In this document: in pieces, positions 26,730 to 34,114 of the stretch
Numbering within the stretch: the stretch's first letter is position 1
Layout of the letters: every line of letters starts with the position of its first letter
NCBI GenBank assembly: GCA_001464695.1
Contig: LNDQ01000089.1
Location: 1 to 64,000, forward strand
Direction: 5' to 3'
From: Betaproteobacteria bacterium Ga0077523
Lineage (GTDB): Bacteria; Pseudomonadota; Gammaproteobacteria; Burkholderiales; Ga0077523
DNA length: 64,000 bases
Program-made: the position numbers and the translations under genes
The notes under the pieces: generated by a model
Seen by the model: the letters and a program-made list of their open reading frames with translations, nothing else
Database searches by the model: none
What the model was told of the DNA's origin: nothing

Positions 26730-26764
26730 CTCGGCTCCAGTGACCATGACCCCGACCTGCGGCC

Positions 26765-27541
26765 CTACGCCACGCTGTTCTTGATGATCTGCAGCGACAA
26801 CCCGCGCGCCACTGCCTGCGCACGGTTCTGCACGTTGAGCTTCTTCAGGATCTTCTGCACGTGGTTCTTCACCGTGAGCGGACTGATGCTCAGGATGCGC
26901 CCGATCTCCTGGTTGCTCTTGCCGTCGCGCACCCATTGCAGGATCTCGATCTCGCGTGCAGTGATGAGCCGGTCGGTCGGCGCGATCTCGTACTGCTCCT
27001 GCCGCTCGTTGCCGAGCATGCGCACGAACGCGCAATGGATGTAGGGGGTGAGCATCTCGATGAGATACCCCTGACGCACGCTGAGCGGTTGCGGCAGGTT
27101 CACGAAAGTGAAGTAGGTGCCCGGCGACCCGTTGAGAGCAGGCATGCCGTGTGTCGCCAGGTTCGGAAACGCGTGTCGGTACAGCGCCGCCTCGAACCGG
27201 CGAAAGACGCTCGACTCCCGGTCGCTGCCGCAGACCAGCAGTGCCTTCTCGCCGCGTTCCGCCCACACCCGGATGGCCTGGATCATCAGGCCGCCGTCCA
27301 CGTCGACGATACCGTCGACGTCGGAATCGGGCAGCGGATAGCTGGAGAAGTGCTCGATCACCAGATTGCGCCGCAGGTAGTCGCCGTGCGCGCAGATCAG
27401 GACTTCGTGCGGCACCAGGCTTTGCAGGTTCCCCTGGGACCAGAGGAAGAACTGGTTGCGCCGCCGGACCTCCATCGACGAATGCACGACGTGCATGAAT
27501 CGTTCGAGCTCGCGCGCGGAAAGGGTGACGACGTCTTCCAT
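26765..27541 (-). CDS. epsA: LuxR-type transcriptional regulator, EpsA-like
   Basis: 258 residues from the ATG at 27541; the frame stays open to 27709, but the extra residues look non-conserved. The N-terminal region (about 1-185) contains ELERFMHVVHSSMEVR and FFLWSQGNLQSLVPHEVLIC, matching my memory of the XrtB/PEP-CTERM-associated regulator EpsA. A C-terminal LuxR helix-turn-helix (about 195-250) has TAREIEILQWVRDGKSNQEIG and ISPLTVKNHVQKILKKLNVQNRAQAVARG. There is no receiver domain, so control is by ligand or protein partner, not by phosphorylation of an Asp. It lies between the secretion operon and a pseudopilin gene and could control either the secretion genes or exopolysaccharide production. 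Confidence 0.72.
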   Translation of the reverse strand: MEDVVTLSARELERFMHVVHSSMEVRRRNQFFLWSQGNLQSLVPHEVLICAHGDYLRRNLVIEHFSSYPLPDSDVDGIVDVDGGLMIQAIRVWAERGEKALLVCGSDRESSVFRRFEAALYRHAFPNLATHGMPALNGSPGTYFTFVNLPQPLSVRQGYLIEMLTPYIHCAFVRMLGNERQEQYEIAPTDRLITAREIEILQWVRDGKSNQEIGRILSISPLTVKNHVQKILKKLNVQNRAQAVARGLSLQIIKNSVA

Positions 27542-27721
27542 GCTGGGGCGGGTCGTTGGCGCCGAGTTGACGGATGCGGAGTGCTTCGATGCCTGCCGCT
27601 TGTTGGCACTGCCTCCCGATGGCTGAGGCAGCATTCCCTGAGCCCGTGAGTATTCGGAGGTTCTGTTACAGCGCCGTTGAGCTTTTGCGACAACCGGCTC
27701 TGCATGCATGGCGGCTGCCCG

Positions 27722-28579
27722 TCAGTCCAGCACTTCGAGTGACAACGCCCCGAGGTCGGCGCCCGCCTGCACCAGCGCCTCGGCGGCGGGCCGGCTGCGC
27801 TTGTAGATGGCCCAGTAGAGCGCACTCAAGCCGTCCTTGCCCAGCGCGTTGGGGTCGGCACCGCCGTCGAGCAACGCTCGCAGGCTGTCCACATGTCCGC
27901 CGCGCGCGGCGAGCACCAGCGCCGGCCAGCCGTCGCGGTTGCGGATCTCCGGGTTGGCGCCGGCCGCCAGCAGGAGGCGGACGGTCTCGGTCCGGCCGAG
28001 GAGCGCCGCGTTGAGCAGCGGCGTTGCCCCGTTGTCGGCCTTCCCGTCGGGGCGCGCGCCCTGCTTCAACAGGTAACGCACCATGCGGGTCTGGCCCCGC
28101 AGTGCCGCGGTGGCCAGGGGCGTGTTGCCCTGGCCATCCTTGACATTCACGTCGGCGCCGCGGTCCACGAGTTCGCGCAGCGCCTCGAAGTTGCCGCCCT
28201 CCACGGCAGCCACCACCGCCAGGCGCCCATCGGGCAGGCGCAGGTTCGGCAACGCGCCCGCCGCGAGCGACCGCGATACCCCGCCCGCGTCGCCGGTCCG
28301 GGCGGCTTCGACCAGTTGCCACTGGCGCTCGTCCGTGGCCGGGTCCGTCGTCCGGACGCCAGGATCGGCCAGCAAGGTGCGCACGCTTCGCGCCACAGCA
28401 GGACGGCTCGCACCCGAGAAGACGATGCCCCCATCGGGAACACGGCCGGCCTCGCGACTGCCGGTGGGGTTGTCCTGGGCGATCGCGCCGGGCGCGAACG
28501 GCGTCAGAAGAATCATGCACGCCGCCCGCAGCGAGACGACCAGGCCGATCGAGCGGGTGCCGGTGGAGGTTCGAGTCAC
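27722..28579 (-). CDS. Exported ankyrin-repeat protein
   Basis: 285 residues. I chose the GTG at 28579 (AGGGA upstream) because it gives a signal peptide (SIGLVVSLRAACMILLTPF...AIAQ) and avoids overlapping the pseudopilin gene; an in-frame ATG at 28666 would overlap it. Five or so ankyrin repeats occupy about 90-275: GALPNLRLPDGRLAVVAAVE, GADVNVKDGQGNTPLATAAL, GARPDGKADNGATPLLNAAL, GANPEIRNRDGWPALVLAAR, GADPNALGKDGLSALYWAIY. It is a binding protein, probably periplasmic. Co-transcribed with the pseudopilins and secretin, it may bind a component or substrate of the secretion machine; the partner is unknown. Confidence 0.8.
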   Translation of the reverse strand: MTRTSTGTRSIGLVVSLRAACMILLTPFAPGAIAQDNPTGSREAGRVPDGGIVFSGASRPAVARSVRTLLADPGVRTTDPATDERQWQLVEAARTGDAGGVSRSLAAGALPNLRLPDGRLAVVAAVEGGNFEALRELVDRGADVNVKDGQGNTPLATAALRGQTRMVRYLLKQGARPDGKADNGATPLLNAALLGRTETVRLLLAAGANPEIRNRDGWPALVLAARGGHVDSLRALLDGGADPNALGKDGLSALYWAIYKRSRPAAEALVQAGADLGALSLEVLD

Positions 28580-28595
28580 GAGGGGTCCCTTGCCG

Positions 28596-29006
28596 TCAAA
28601 GTTCGGAATACGCCTTGCCGTCGAGCGTGTTGCCGTGTGCGCCGCTACGCACGTCGTACACGGCACCGTCGCCCACGCCCTGCGGTGGCGGCACGATGAT
28701 CCACGCCGCGTCGGACTCCGCGATGGGGTCCACCGGCACCGAGCGCAGGTAGCGCTTGGTCACCAGATCGGGCAGCGAATCGGGATAGCGCCCGCGGTCG
28801 GCGTGGAATTTGTCGATGGCGTCGCGCACCACGTTGAGGTTCTCGCGCAGCACCGCTTCCCTGGAGCGCTCCACGCTCTGGAAGTAGCGCGGCATCGCCA
28901 GGGTCAGCAGCAGCGCGATGACCGTCATCACGACGAGCAGCTCGATGAGGGTGAAGCCTCGGCGGTGCCGACGGGCCGGATCGACCGCACGCATCAGCTT
29001 CACCAC
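28596..29006 (-). CDS. Type II secretion-like pseudopilin (second G/H-like subunit)
   Basis: 136 residues. The start is a GTG at 29006 overlapping the upstream stop, or an ATG at 28994. A short basic leader ends RRG, then FTLIELLVVMTVIALLLTLAMP, a classical N-methylated pseudopilin helix with Glu5. The rest follows the GspG layout (YFQSVERSREAVLRENLNVVRDAIDKFHADRGRYPDSLPDLV) with a short C-terminus. It is shorter than the main GspG at 37244 and lacks its calcium-loop-like end. Overlap with the upstream pseudopilin gene suggests translational coupling. Cleavage needs a prepilin peptidase encoded elsewhere. Confidence 0.82.
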   Translation of the reverse strand: MVKLMRAVDPARRHRRGFTLIELLVVMTVIALLLTLAMPRYFQSVERSREAVLRENLNVVRDAIDKFHADRGRYPDSLPDLVTKRYLRSVPVDPIAESDAAWIIVPPPQGVGDGAVYDVRSGAHGNTLDGKAYSEL

Positions 29007-29473
29007 TCGCGGTAGGGAACACCGCTCAGCCCCTTGCCTTCCGCCAGCGAGTACACGTCGAACACGTCCTTGCCCGAGCGCGGGTTGTCCGGCGGGCTTT
29101 CGTAGGACCGCAGTCCCCAGGTGCGCGCCGCGGGCGTGCTCGCGTCGCCGTGGAACGGATCGCGCGGAATCCGGCGCAGGAAGTAGATCTGCTTCTTGCC
29201 GGGCGATTTCTGGTCGGCCACACCTTCCACGAGCGCTTCGAGCGACGGCGGGTAGCCCGAAGCGTCGGCCTTGCGCTCGATCTTGCCTTCGTCCGCCGCC
29301 TTCTTGTAGGCGTCGAGCGCGGTGCGAATCTGGCGCAGCGCCGTGCGCAGGTCGGATTCCTTCGAGCGCTGCACCGCAAGTTCGCCGAGCGGCACCAGGC
29401 CGAGCGCCAGGATCGAGACGATGACCACCGTGATCATCATCTCGATCAGCGTGAAGCCGCGCGGTGATCGCAT
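29000..29473 (-). CDS. Type II secretion-like pseudopilin
   Basis: 157 residues. Leader MRSPRG, then FTLIEMMITVVIVSILALGLVPLGE with Glu5, so a true prepilin-peptidase substrate. The globular part has QRSKESDLRTALRQIRTALDAYKKAADEGKIE, then YPPSLEALVEG and FLRRIPRDPFHG, as in GspG-like minor pseudopilins. It starts 14 bp after the secretin stop and overlaps the next pseudopilin by a few bases. The set of pseudopilins near the secretin implies a short periplasmic pseudopilus. Confidence 0.82.
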   Translation of the reverse strand: MRSPRGFTLIEMMITVVIVSILALGLVPLGELAVQRSKESDLRTALRQIRTALDAYKKAADEGKIERKADASGYPPSLEALVEGVADQKSPGKKQIYFLRRIPRDPFHGDASTPAARTWGLRSYESPPDNPRSGKDVFDVYSLAEGKGLSGVPYREW

Positions 29474-29487
29474 CGTGGCGAGCCCGA

Positions 29488-31665
29488 TCAGTTGCCGAGC
29501 TTGACGCTGACGGGCGGCGGTGCCGTCACGTCGATGGCGAACCCGTCGCGGTCGACCACTTCGACGTCCGTCACCGTGATGGCGGCGGCACCCGTCGCCC
29601 CCGGGAGCACCTTGAACCGGATCGACCGGCTCGATGCCTCCCCTGTGAAATTGACCGATGCCTTGCCGGGCAACGCCGCCACCGGGTCTACTGCCTGCAA
29701 CTGCTTGGGATCGAAAGTCAGGTCGACTCGCGCCGCGCGGGTCGGCACGACCGGCGGGATGCTGAGCTCGACCGCGAACTCGCCTTGCGCACGCTCCGGC
29801 GCGGTCACGCCGAGCACCAGCGGCGTCGCCGCTGCTGCCGGTACGTCGCGCACGGTGTCCTGCACGGGACCACCGCCCGTGGTGCGCGGCGCTGCCAGTG
29901 CGAGTGCTCCGGGCGCCGTCTTCCCGATGCGCAGCGGAGGCATTCCCGGATTGTTGTCCGTGCCCACCGGCAGTTCCGCCTGCACGCCTTCGGGGCGCAG
30001 GATGTTGCGCACGATGCGTGGCGTGATCATCAGCACCACCTCGGTCTTGGCCCGGTTGTCGAGCGAAGAACCGAAGATGCGCGAGAGCATGGGGATGTCA
30101 CCCAGTCCGGGGATGCGCTGGGCGCTGCGGCGGTCCTCGTCGCTGATCAACCCGGCCAGGATCTGGGTCTCGCCATCCTTCAGCTGCAGCACCGTGTTGG
30201 CGTTGCGCGTGCCGAGGCGGTAGGCCACCGTGCTGCCGGTGCCGGTGGCCACGGTGATGGTCTCGATGATGTTGCTCACTTCCAGACCGATCTTGATGGC
30301 CACTTCGTCCTGCAGGTAGACCTGGGATTCGACATCGAGCTTGAGACCCACGTCGAGATAGCTCACCGAGGTGGATACGCCCACGTTGGCCGTGGCCGTG
30401 GAGGTGAACACCGGCACCTTGTCGCCGATGTGGATGCGCGCCTTCTCCTTGTTCTTGACCCGGATGCGCGGATTGGCAAGGATGTTGGTGGTCCCCACGC
30501 TCGCCCGCAGATTGAACACCAGCGCCGGATTGGCAATCGTGAAGATCATGGGTGCGTCGATCGGCGTCGTGGAAGTGGCTGTGCCGGTGACGGTCTGGGC
30601 CTGCAGGTTGACACTGCCCGGATAGCGCACGCCGATTTCCTGCAGCCGCGTGCGCGCCACTTCCATGATCTCCACTTCGAGCATGACTTCGGGTTCGGCC
30701 AGGTCGAGGGTGCGCACCAGTTGATCGGCCAGACGCACCACTTCAGGAGTGTCCTTCACCACCATCAGGTTCAGCTTCTCGTCGATGAAGACGTCCTGAG
30801 TCTTCATCATGGCCTTGACCATGGCGGAGGCCTGTTTCACGTCGGCGTTGGCCAGATAGAAGCTGCGCACCACCAGGTCGCGATAGTCCTTCTGCTTGGC
30901 CGGGGTGTTGGGGTAGATCAGCACCGAGTTGTCGTTCAGCACCTTGCGGTCGAGCTGGTTGGTGGTGAGGATCAGCTTCAGCACGTCGTCCAAAGTGGTG
31001 TTGCGCACGTAGATGGTGAGCTTCGCATCGGGCTTCACGTCGCGGTCGAAGACGAAGTTGATACCGGAAGTCTTGGAGAGCATCTCGAAGACGGTGCGGA
31101 TCTGGGCGTCGCGAAACTCCAGCGTGATCGGCTTCTTGTAAGGGGTCCTCAAGCTGGGCGGGGGTTCGGCCGCCACGGTGGTCTCGACCACCTTGCGCAG
31201 CAGTTCGCGGGCCTTGCTGTGGTAGGGATTCTCCGTGAGCACCGCCCGCACGACGCTCTCCGCCGCGGCGTAGTCCTTCTTCTCCAGCAGTGCTTCGGCG
31301 TCCTTCAACCGCTCCGCGTGGCGCCGCGCGCGCTCCACTTCCTGCAGACCGGCGTTGGCGCGGTAGCCTTCAGGGTCGATGCGCTTGGCTTCCTGGAACT
31401 GGGCCGCGGCCAGGTCGAGGTTGCCCGTCTTCAGCGAGGCATCTCCTTGCAGCACGAAGGCACTGGCCACGCGCTCGCGCTCGCGCAGCAGCGCCGCACG
31501 GTAGGTGGTGTTGCGCGGATGGTCCCTCACCGCCTGTTCGAGCTTTGCCAACCCTTCCAGCGGCTTGCCTTCGGAGAGCATCTCCTTGGCTTCTTCGTAG
31601 GAGCGGTCGTGGGCGCAGCCCGCGGCGGCGAGAAGCAACAGCACTGTAGCGAGGTTGCGCATCAT
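29488..31665 (-). CDS. gspD: Secretin lipoprotein with TPR front and cohesin-like tail (GspD/PilQ family)
   Basis: 725 residues. The lipobox LLAAAGC puts the lipid on Cys17. TPR-like helices (about 22-150; EEAKEMLSEGKPLEGLAKLEQA, GNLDLAAAQFQEAKRIDPEGY) precede a secretin N0/STN-like domain (KKPITLEFRDAQIRTVFEMLSKTSGINFVFDRDV, about 172-205) and further N domains. The secretin core (about 310-560) has VGTTNILANPRIRVKNKEKARIHIGDKVPV, then GETQILAGLISDEDRRSAQRIPGLGDIPMLSRIFGS and TEVVLMITPRIV. A C-terminal extension (about 610-725) reads like a cohesin/carbohydrate-binding fold: FAVELSIPP, ARVDLTFDPKQLQAV. It forms the outer-membrane channel of the cluster's machine. Its start overlaps the PilP/GspC-like gene by 4 bp. 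The extra TPR and cohesin-like parts set it apart from standard GspD. Confidence 0.88.
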   Translation of the reverse strand: MMRNLATVLLLLAAAGCAHDRSYEEAKEMLSEGKPLEGLAKLEQAVRDHPRNTTYRAALLRERERVASAFVLQGDASLKTGNLDLAAAQFQEAKRIDPEGYRANAGLQEVERARRHAERLKDAEALLEKKDYAAAESVVRAVLTENPYHSKARELLRKVVETTVAAEPPPSLRTPYKKPITLEFRDAQIRTVFEMLSKTSGINFVFDRDVKPDAKLTIYVRNTTLDDVLKLILTTNQLDRKVLNDNSVLIYPNTPAKQKDYRDLVVRSFYLANADVKQASAMVKAMMKTQDVFIDEKLNLMVVKDTPEVVRLADQLVRTLDLAEPEVMLEVEIMEVARTRLQEIGVRYPGSVNLQAQTVTGTATSTTPIDAPMIFTIANPALVFNLRASVGTTNILANPRIRVKNKEKARIHIGDKVPVFTSTATANVGVSTSVSYLDVGLKLDVESQVYLQDEVAIKIGLEVSNIIETITVATGTGSTVAYRLGTRNANTVLQLKDGETQILAGLISDEDRRSAQRIPGLGDIPMLSRIFGSSLDNRAKTEVVLMITPRIVRNILRPEGVQAELPVGTDNNPGMPPLRIGKTAPGALALAAPRTTGGGPVQDTVRDVPAAAATPLVLGVTAPERAQGEFAVELSIPPVVPTRAARVDLTFDPKQLQAVDPVAALPGKASVNFTGEASSRSIRFKVLPGATGAAAITVTDVEVVDRDGFAIDVTAPPPVSVKLGN

Positions 31666-32213
31666 TCGACCTTGGCGGTAAGGGTCTGGCGTTGCTCGAG
31701 GGGCAGGTAGGTGAGCACGACCCGTCCGGGCTCGAGCTCGTCCACCCGGTAGGTGCCGTTGATCACGTCGCCCTTCTTCACTGCATGGTTGGTGTCCTGC
31801 TGAGCCAGAAACACGATGGTCTCGTCCTCGCTGCCGAGCATGCCGACGTAGGTGAAGGGCAACGGCGGCGCCTGCGGCGGTGGTGGCGGCGGCTCCGCCA
31901 CGGCGCGCTGGGCGGCCGCTTCCTTCGGTGTCAACTTGCGTGGCGGTGGATTCCAGTCCTTCGCTCCAAAGGCGTCGACGGCCTGCGGGGCGTTGCCGCC
32001 GCGCTTCAAGCGCGACAGGTCCAGCGCCAGGGTCGGCGCGGGTGTCGCGGCCGGGCGCGGCGTGCTGCGCTTGTCCTCCGCGGCAGCAGCTCCCTGGTGG
32101 CGAGCCGTGTCGACCCGCTGCTGCGGCGTTTCGTCCACCGCGTACACCGCCACCAGCGTGAGGGCCAGGCCACCGAAGACCACAACTTTGCGCACACGCG
32201 CATCGATCTTCAT
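31662..32213 (-). CDS. GspC/PilP-like inner-membrane protein of the secretion cluster
   Basis: 183 residues. One N-terminal membrane segment (VVVFGGLALTLVAVYAV, about 10-26) is followed by a long Ala/Pro-rich linker with a proline run (about 35-120). A small C-terminal domain (about 120-183; PFTYVGMLGSEDETIVFLAQQDTNHAVKKGDVINGTYRVDELEPGRVVLTYLP) has the beta-strand pattern of PilP/GspC homology regions. These proteins link the inner-membrane platform to the secretin, which fits its place between the PilO-like gene and the secretin, with 4-bp overlaps on both sides. Some Burkholderia genomes label such proteins 'secretion system X' factors; that name says nothing about translation. Confidence 0.7.
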   Translation of the reverse strand: MKIDARVRKVVVFGGLALTLVAVYAVDETPQQRVDTARHQGAAAAEDKRSTPRPAATPAPTLALDLSRLKRGGNAPQAVDAFGAKDWNPPPRKLTPKEAAAQRAVAEPPPPPPQAPPLPFTYVGMLGSEDETIVFLAQQDTNHAVKKGDVINGTYRVDELEPGRVVLTYLPLEQRQTLTAKVE

Positions 32214-32779
32214 CGCGCGCCCTCGCCGCTCATGTAGACCACCCAGCGGATGCGCGCCTCCAGCGCTGGCGTGCCGATGCTCTCACGCTTCAGGACCACG
32301 TCGTCCAGCGCTGCTGCCGGCACCTTCTCCAGCACCTCGGCCACGAAGCCGCGGATGTCGCCATAGCTGCCGCGCACCGGCAGGGTCACTTGATACTGCA
32401 CGAGGCGCGCGTCCTTGCGCCGCTCGAGCAGGTAATCACCCGACTCGAGTGTCAGTCCGTGACGCGCCGCTGCCGTGTGGATGCGCCCGATCCAGTCGGG
32501 CAAGGTGTCCACGTGCGGGAAAAAGGCGTAGAAGTTCTCGATCTGGGTTGCCCGCGGCGGTGCCACCGCCGCACTGTCACCGACCGAGCGCAAACGCGTG
32601 CGCAGCTCACCGATCTCGTCCTTCAGTTCGGCCGCGCGCCGCTGCGCCGGCAGCAGCGTGGACAACGCGAAACCGATGGCGAACACGATGAGCGCCGCAC
32701 CGACCAGTCCGCGCCACTGCAGGCGCGAAACTTCGCGCCGCGCGATCCACCGCAGCGAGGCTGGCGCTAAGGATTCCAT
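32210..32779 (-). CDS. PilO/GspM-like inner-membrane protein
   Basis: 189 residues from the ATG at 32779, overlapping the upstream gene by 13 bp. Basic N-terminus, one membrane helix (GLVGAALIVFAIGFALSTLLP, about 25-45), a coiled coil (AELKDEIGELRTRLRS) and a ferredoxin-like periplasmic domain (about 75-189; FYAFFPHVDTLPDWIGRIHTAAARHGLTLESGDYLLE, YQVTLPVRGSYGDIRGFVAEVLEKVP). This is the PilO pattern. It sits in the order pilM-N-O-P-like, as in type IV pilus operons, and should form the periplasmic clamp with the PilN-like protein. Sequence likeness to family members is weak, as usual for PilO. Confidence 0.72.
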   Translation of the reverse strand: MESLAPASLRWIARREVSRLQWRGLVGAALIVFAIGFALSTLLPAQRRAAELKDEIGELRTRLRSVGDSAAVAPPRATQIENFYAFFPHVDTLPDWIGRIHTAAARHGLTLESGDYLLERRKDARLVQYQVTLPVRGSYGDIRGFVAEVLEKVPAAALDDVVLKRESIGTPALEARIRWVVYMSGEGAR

Positions 32780-33300
32780 CGGGCGCGAATGGTGAAAGTG
32801 AGCGGGCGGTTCGGATCGGCGGCGCGAATCTCGTGCCGGGTCAAGTGCGCATCGACGAGCCCGGGTGCGGCCTCCAGCCGTGCCAGGAACGTGAGCAATG
32901 CCTTCAGGTCGCGCGCCTCGCCTTCGAGGATGAGGACGCGCCCGCGTGGATCGGGCTGCACGCCGAGCAAGGCGACATCGGGGATCACCGCGGCCTCGAC
33001 TTCGGCGAACAGGTTGTCCCAGGGGGCCGCGAGCTGGTCGAGGACGAGATTGGCCGCTCTCAATTCCTGCGCGAGCTCGGCCGACGGCGCATCTTCGACG
33101 GCGAAACTCGGCAGCGAGCGTCGTGCCAGTCGCTTGGTATCGGCGAACTTGCCCTCCCAGCGCACCACCTCGTCGCTCGCATCGCCGTACTCGAGCACAG
33201 CCCACACGGTGAGCAATGCCCCCACGGCGAGCAGGATGGTGCCCCAGGGTCGCGCCGCACCGGCCGGCCGCTCGAAGTCGAGGTGCAGAGTCCGGTGCAT
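32767..33300 (-). CDS. PilN/GspL C-terminal-like inner-membrane protein
   Basis: 177 residues. A short cytoplasmic start (HRTLHLDFERP) is followed by one membrane helix (WGTILLAVGALLTVWAVLEYG, about 19-39) and a coiled coil. The periplasmic ferredoxin-like domain (about 85-177; LFAEVEAAVIPDVALLGVQPDPRGRVLILEGEARDLKALLTFLARLEAAPGL) is typical of PilN. It starts 1 bp after the PilM-like stop and overlaps the PilO-like gene. It should pair with the PilO-like protein and contact the cytoplasmic PilM-like protein through its first residues. Confidence 0.75.
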   Translation of the reverse strand: MHRTLHLDFERPAGAARPWGTILLAVGALLTVWAVLEYGDASDEVVRWEGKFADTKRLARRSLPSFAVEDAPSAELAQELRAANLVLDQLAAPWDNLFAEVEAAVIPDVALLGVQPDPRGRVLILEGEARDLKALLTFLARLEAAPGLVDAHLTRHEIRAADPNRPLTFTIRARWNP

Positions 33301-33301
33301 C

Positions 33302-34114
33302 CTACCGCCCCGACGCTCGCAAGATGCCGACGGGGAAGTCGCGTCCACCGGGTTCACCGGCCTCGGCCACCGCGATGTCCCAGTTGCCGATGCGCGCCGG
33401 CAATCCCTCGCGCGCCAGCGCGAACGCCACCTGCAATCGACCGCCACCACCCACGCTACCCAGCGCCTCGGCCTGGCGCAACTCGGCGGCCAGGGTTTCG
33501 GACAGCGCGGGGCCGACGCGCGGATTGGCGAGCCACCGGCAGGTGCGGCCTTCGTACAGGGCGAGTGTCACGCGACCCGCTTCGACGAACGCGAAGCCAT
33601 AGCGCGGTGCGCGAATCCGCCCCGGCTGCGTCTCCAGTGCCACCGCAAAGTTCGGCCGTATCGAGCGCACGACCAGCGCGGCGCGCCGGCAGGCCGCGCG
33701 CAGTGCATCCAGCAGCGCGGTGTCGATGGCACAAACCGGTGCAGGCGCCCCCACCTGCACATCGTCGAGAATCAGAGTCCAGCCGGCGACGCGTTCGCCG
33801 TGGATGGCTTCCAGTTCCATCCGGGCGTAGGCGAGCCGCTCCTGGTCGGTGGCCAGGGCTGCGCTCCATGGCAGCAGGTGCACCCGTAGGAAGTGGCTCG
33901 ACAAGCGCAGCTGCGCCGGGGCGTTGCGCCACCGCACCTCGCTCAACGCCCGATCCAGCAGGTCGACAGTGGCTTCCCAGGCGGAAGCCGGGGCTTCCAG
34001 TGCATACGAGCCCTGTTGCAGGATGCGCGGCTTCAAGCCGCGGCTGAAGCGCGTCAGCACGACGCTGTCCGGTGACAGGTCGATCTGGATGCGCTCACGC
34101 CACGAGGGTGACAC
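33302..34114 (-). CDS. PilM/GspL N-terminal-like actin-fold protein
   Basis: 270 residues with no membrane segment. N-terminus RIQIDLSPDSVVLTRFSRGL and the segment QLRLSSHFLRVHLLPWSAALATDQERLAYARMELEAI resemble the cytoplasmic actin-like fold of PilM/GspL. ATP-site motifs are weak, so nucleotide binding may be lost. Position directly downstream of the gspE-like ATPase (20-bp overlap) and upstream of the PilN-like gene supports the role: coupling the ATPase ring to the inner-membrane platform. Confidence 0.68.
   Translation of the reverse strand: MSPSWRERIQIDLSPDSVVLTRFSRGLKPRILQQGSYALEAPASAWEATVDLLDRALSEVRWRNAPAQLRLSSHFLRVHLLPWSAALATDQERLAYARMELEAIHGERVAGWTLILDDVQVGAPAPVCAIDTALLDALRAACRRAALVVRSIRPNFAVALETQPGRIRAPRYGFAFVEAGRVTLALYEGRTCRWLANPRVGPALSETLAAELRQAEALGSVGGGGRLQVAFALAREGLPARIGNWDIAVAEAGEPGGRDFPVGILRASGR

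Noticed and set aside
29464-31710. Long plus-strand open frame opposite the secretin gene
   Set aside because: His/Val/Gly-rich shadow of the secretin; no domain or start signal.
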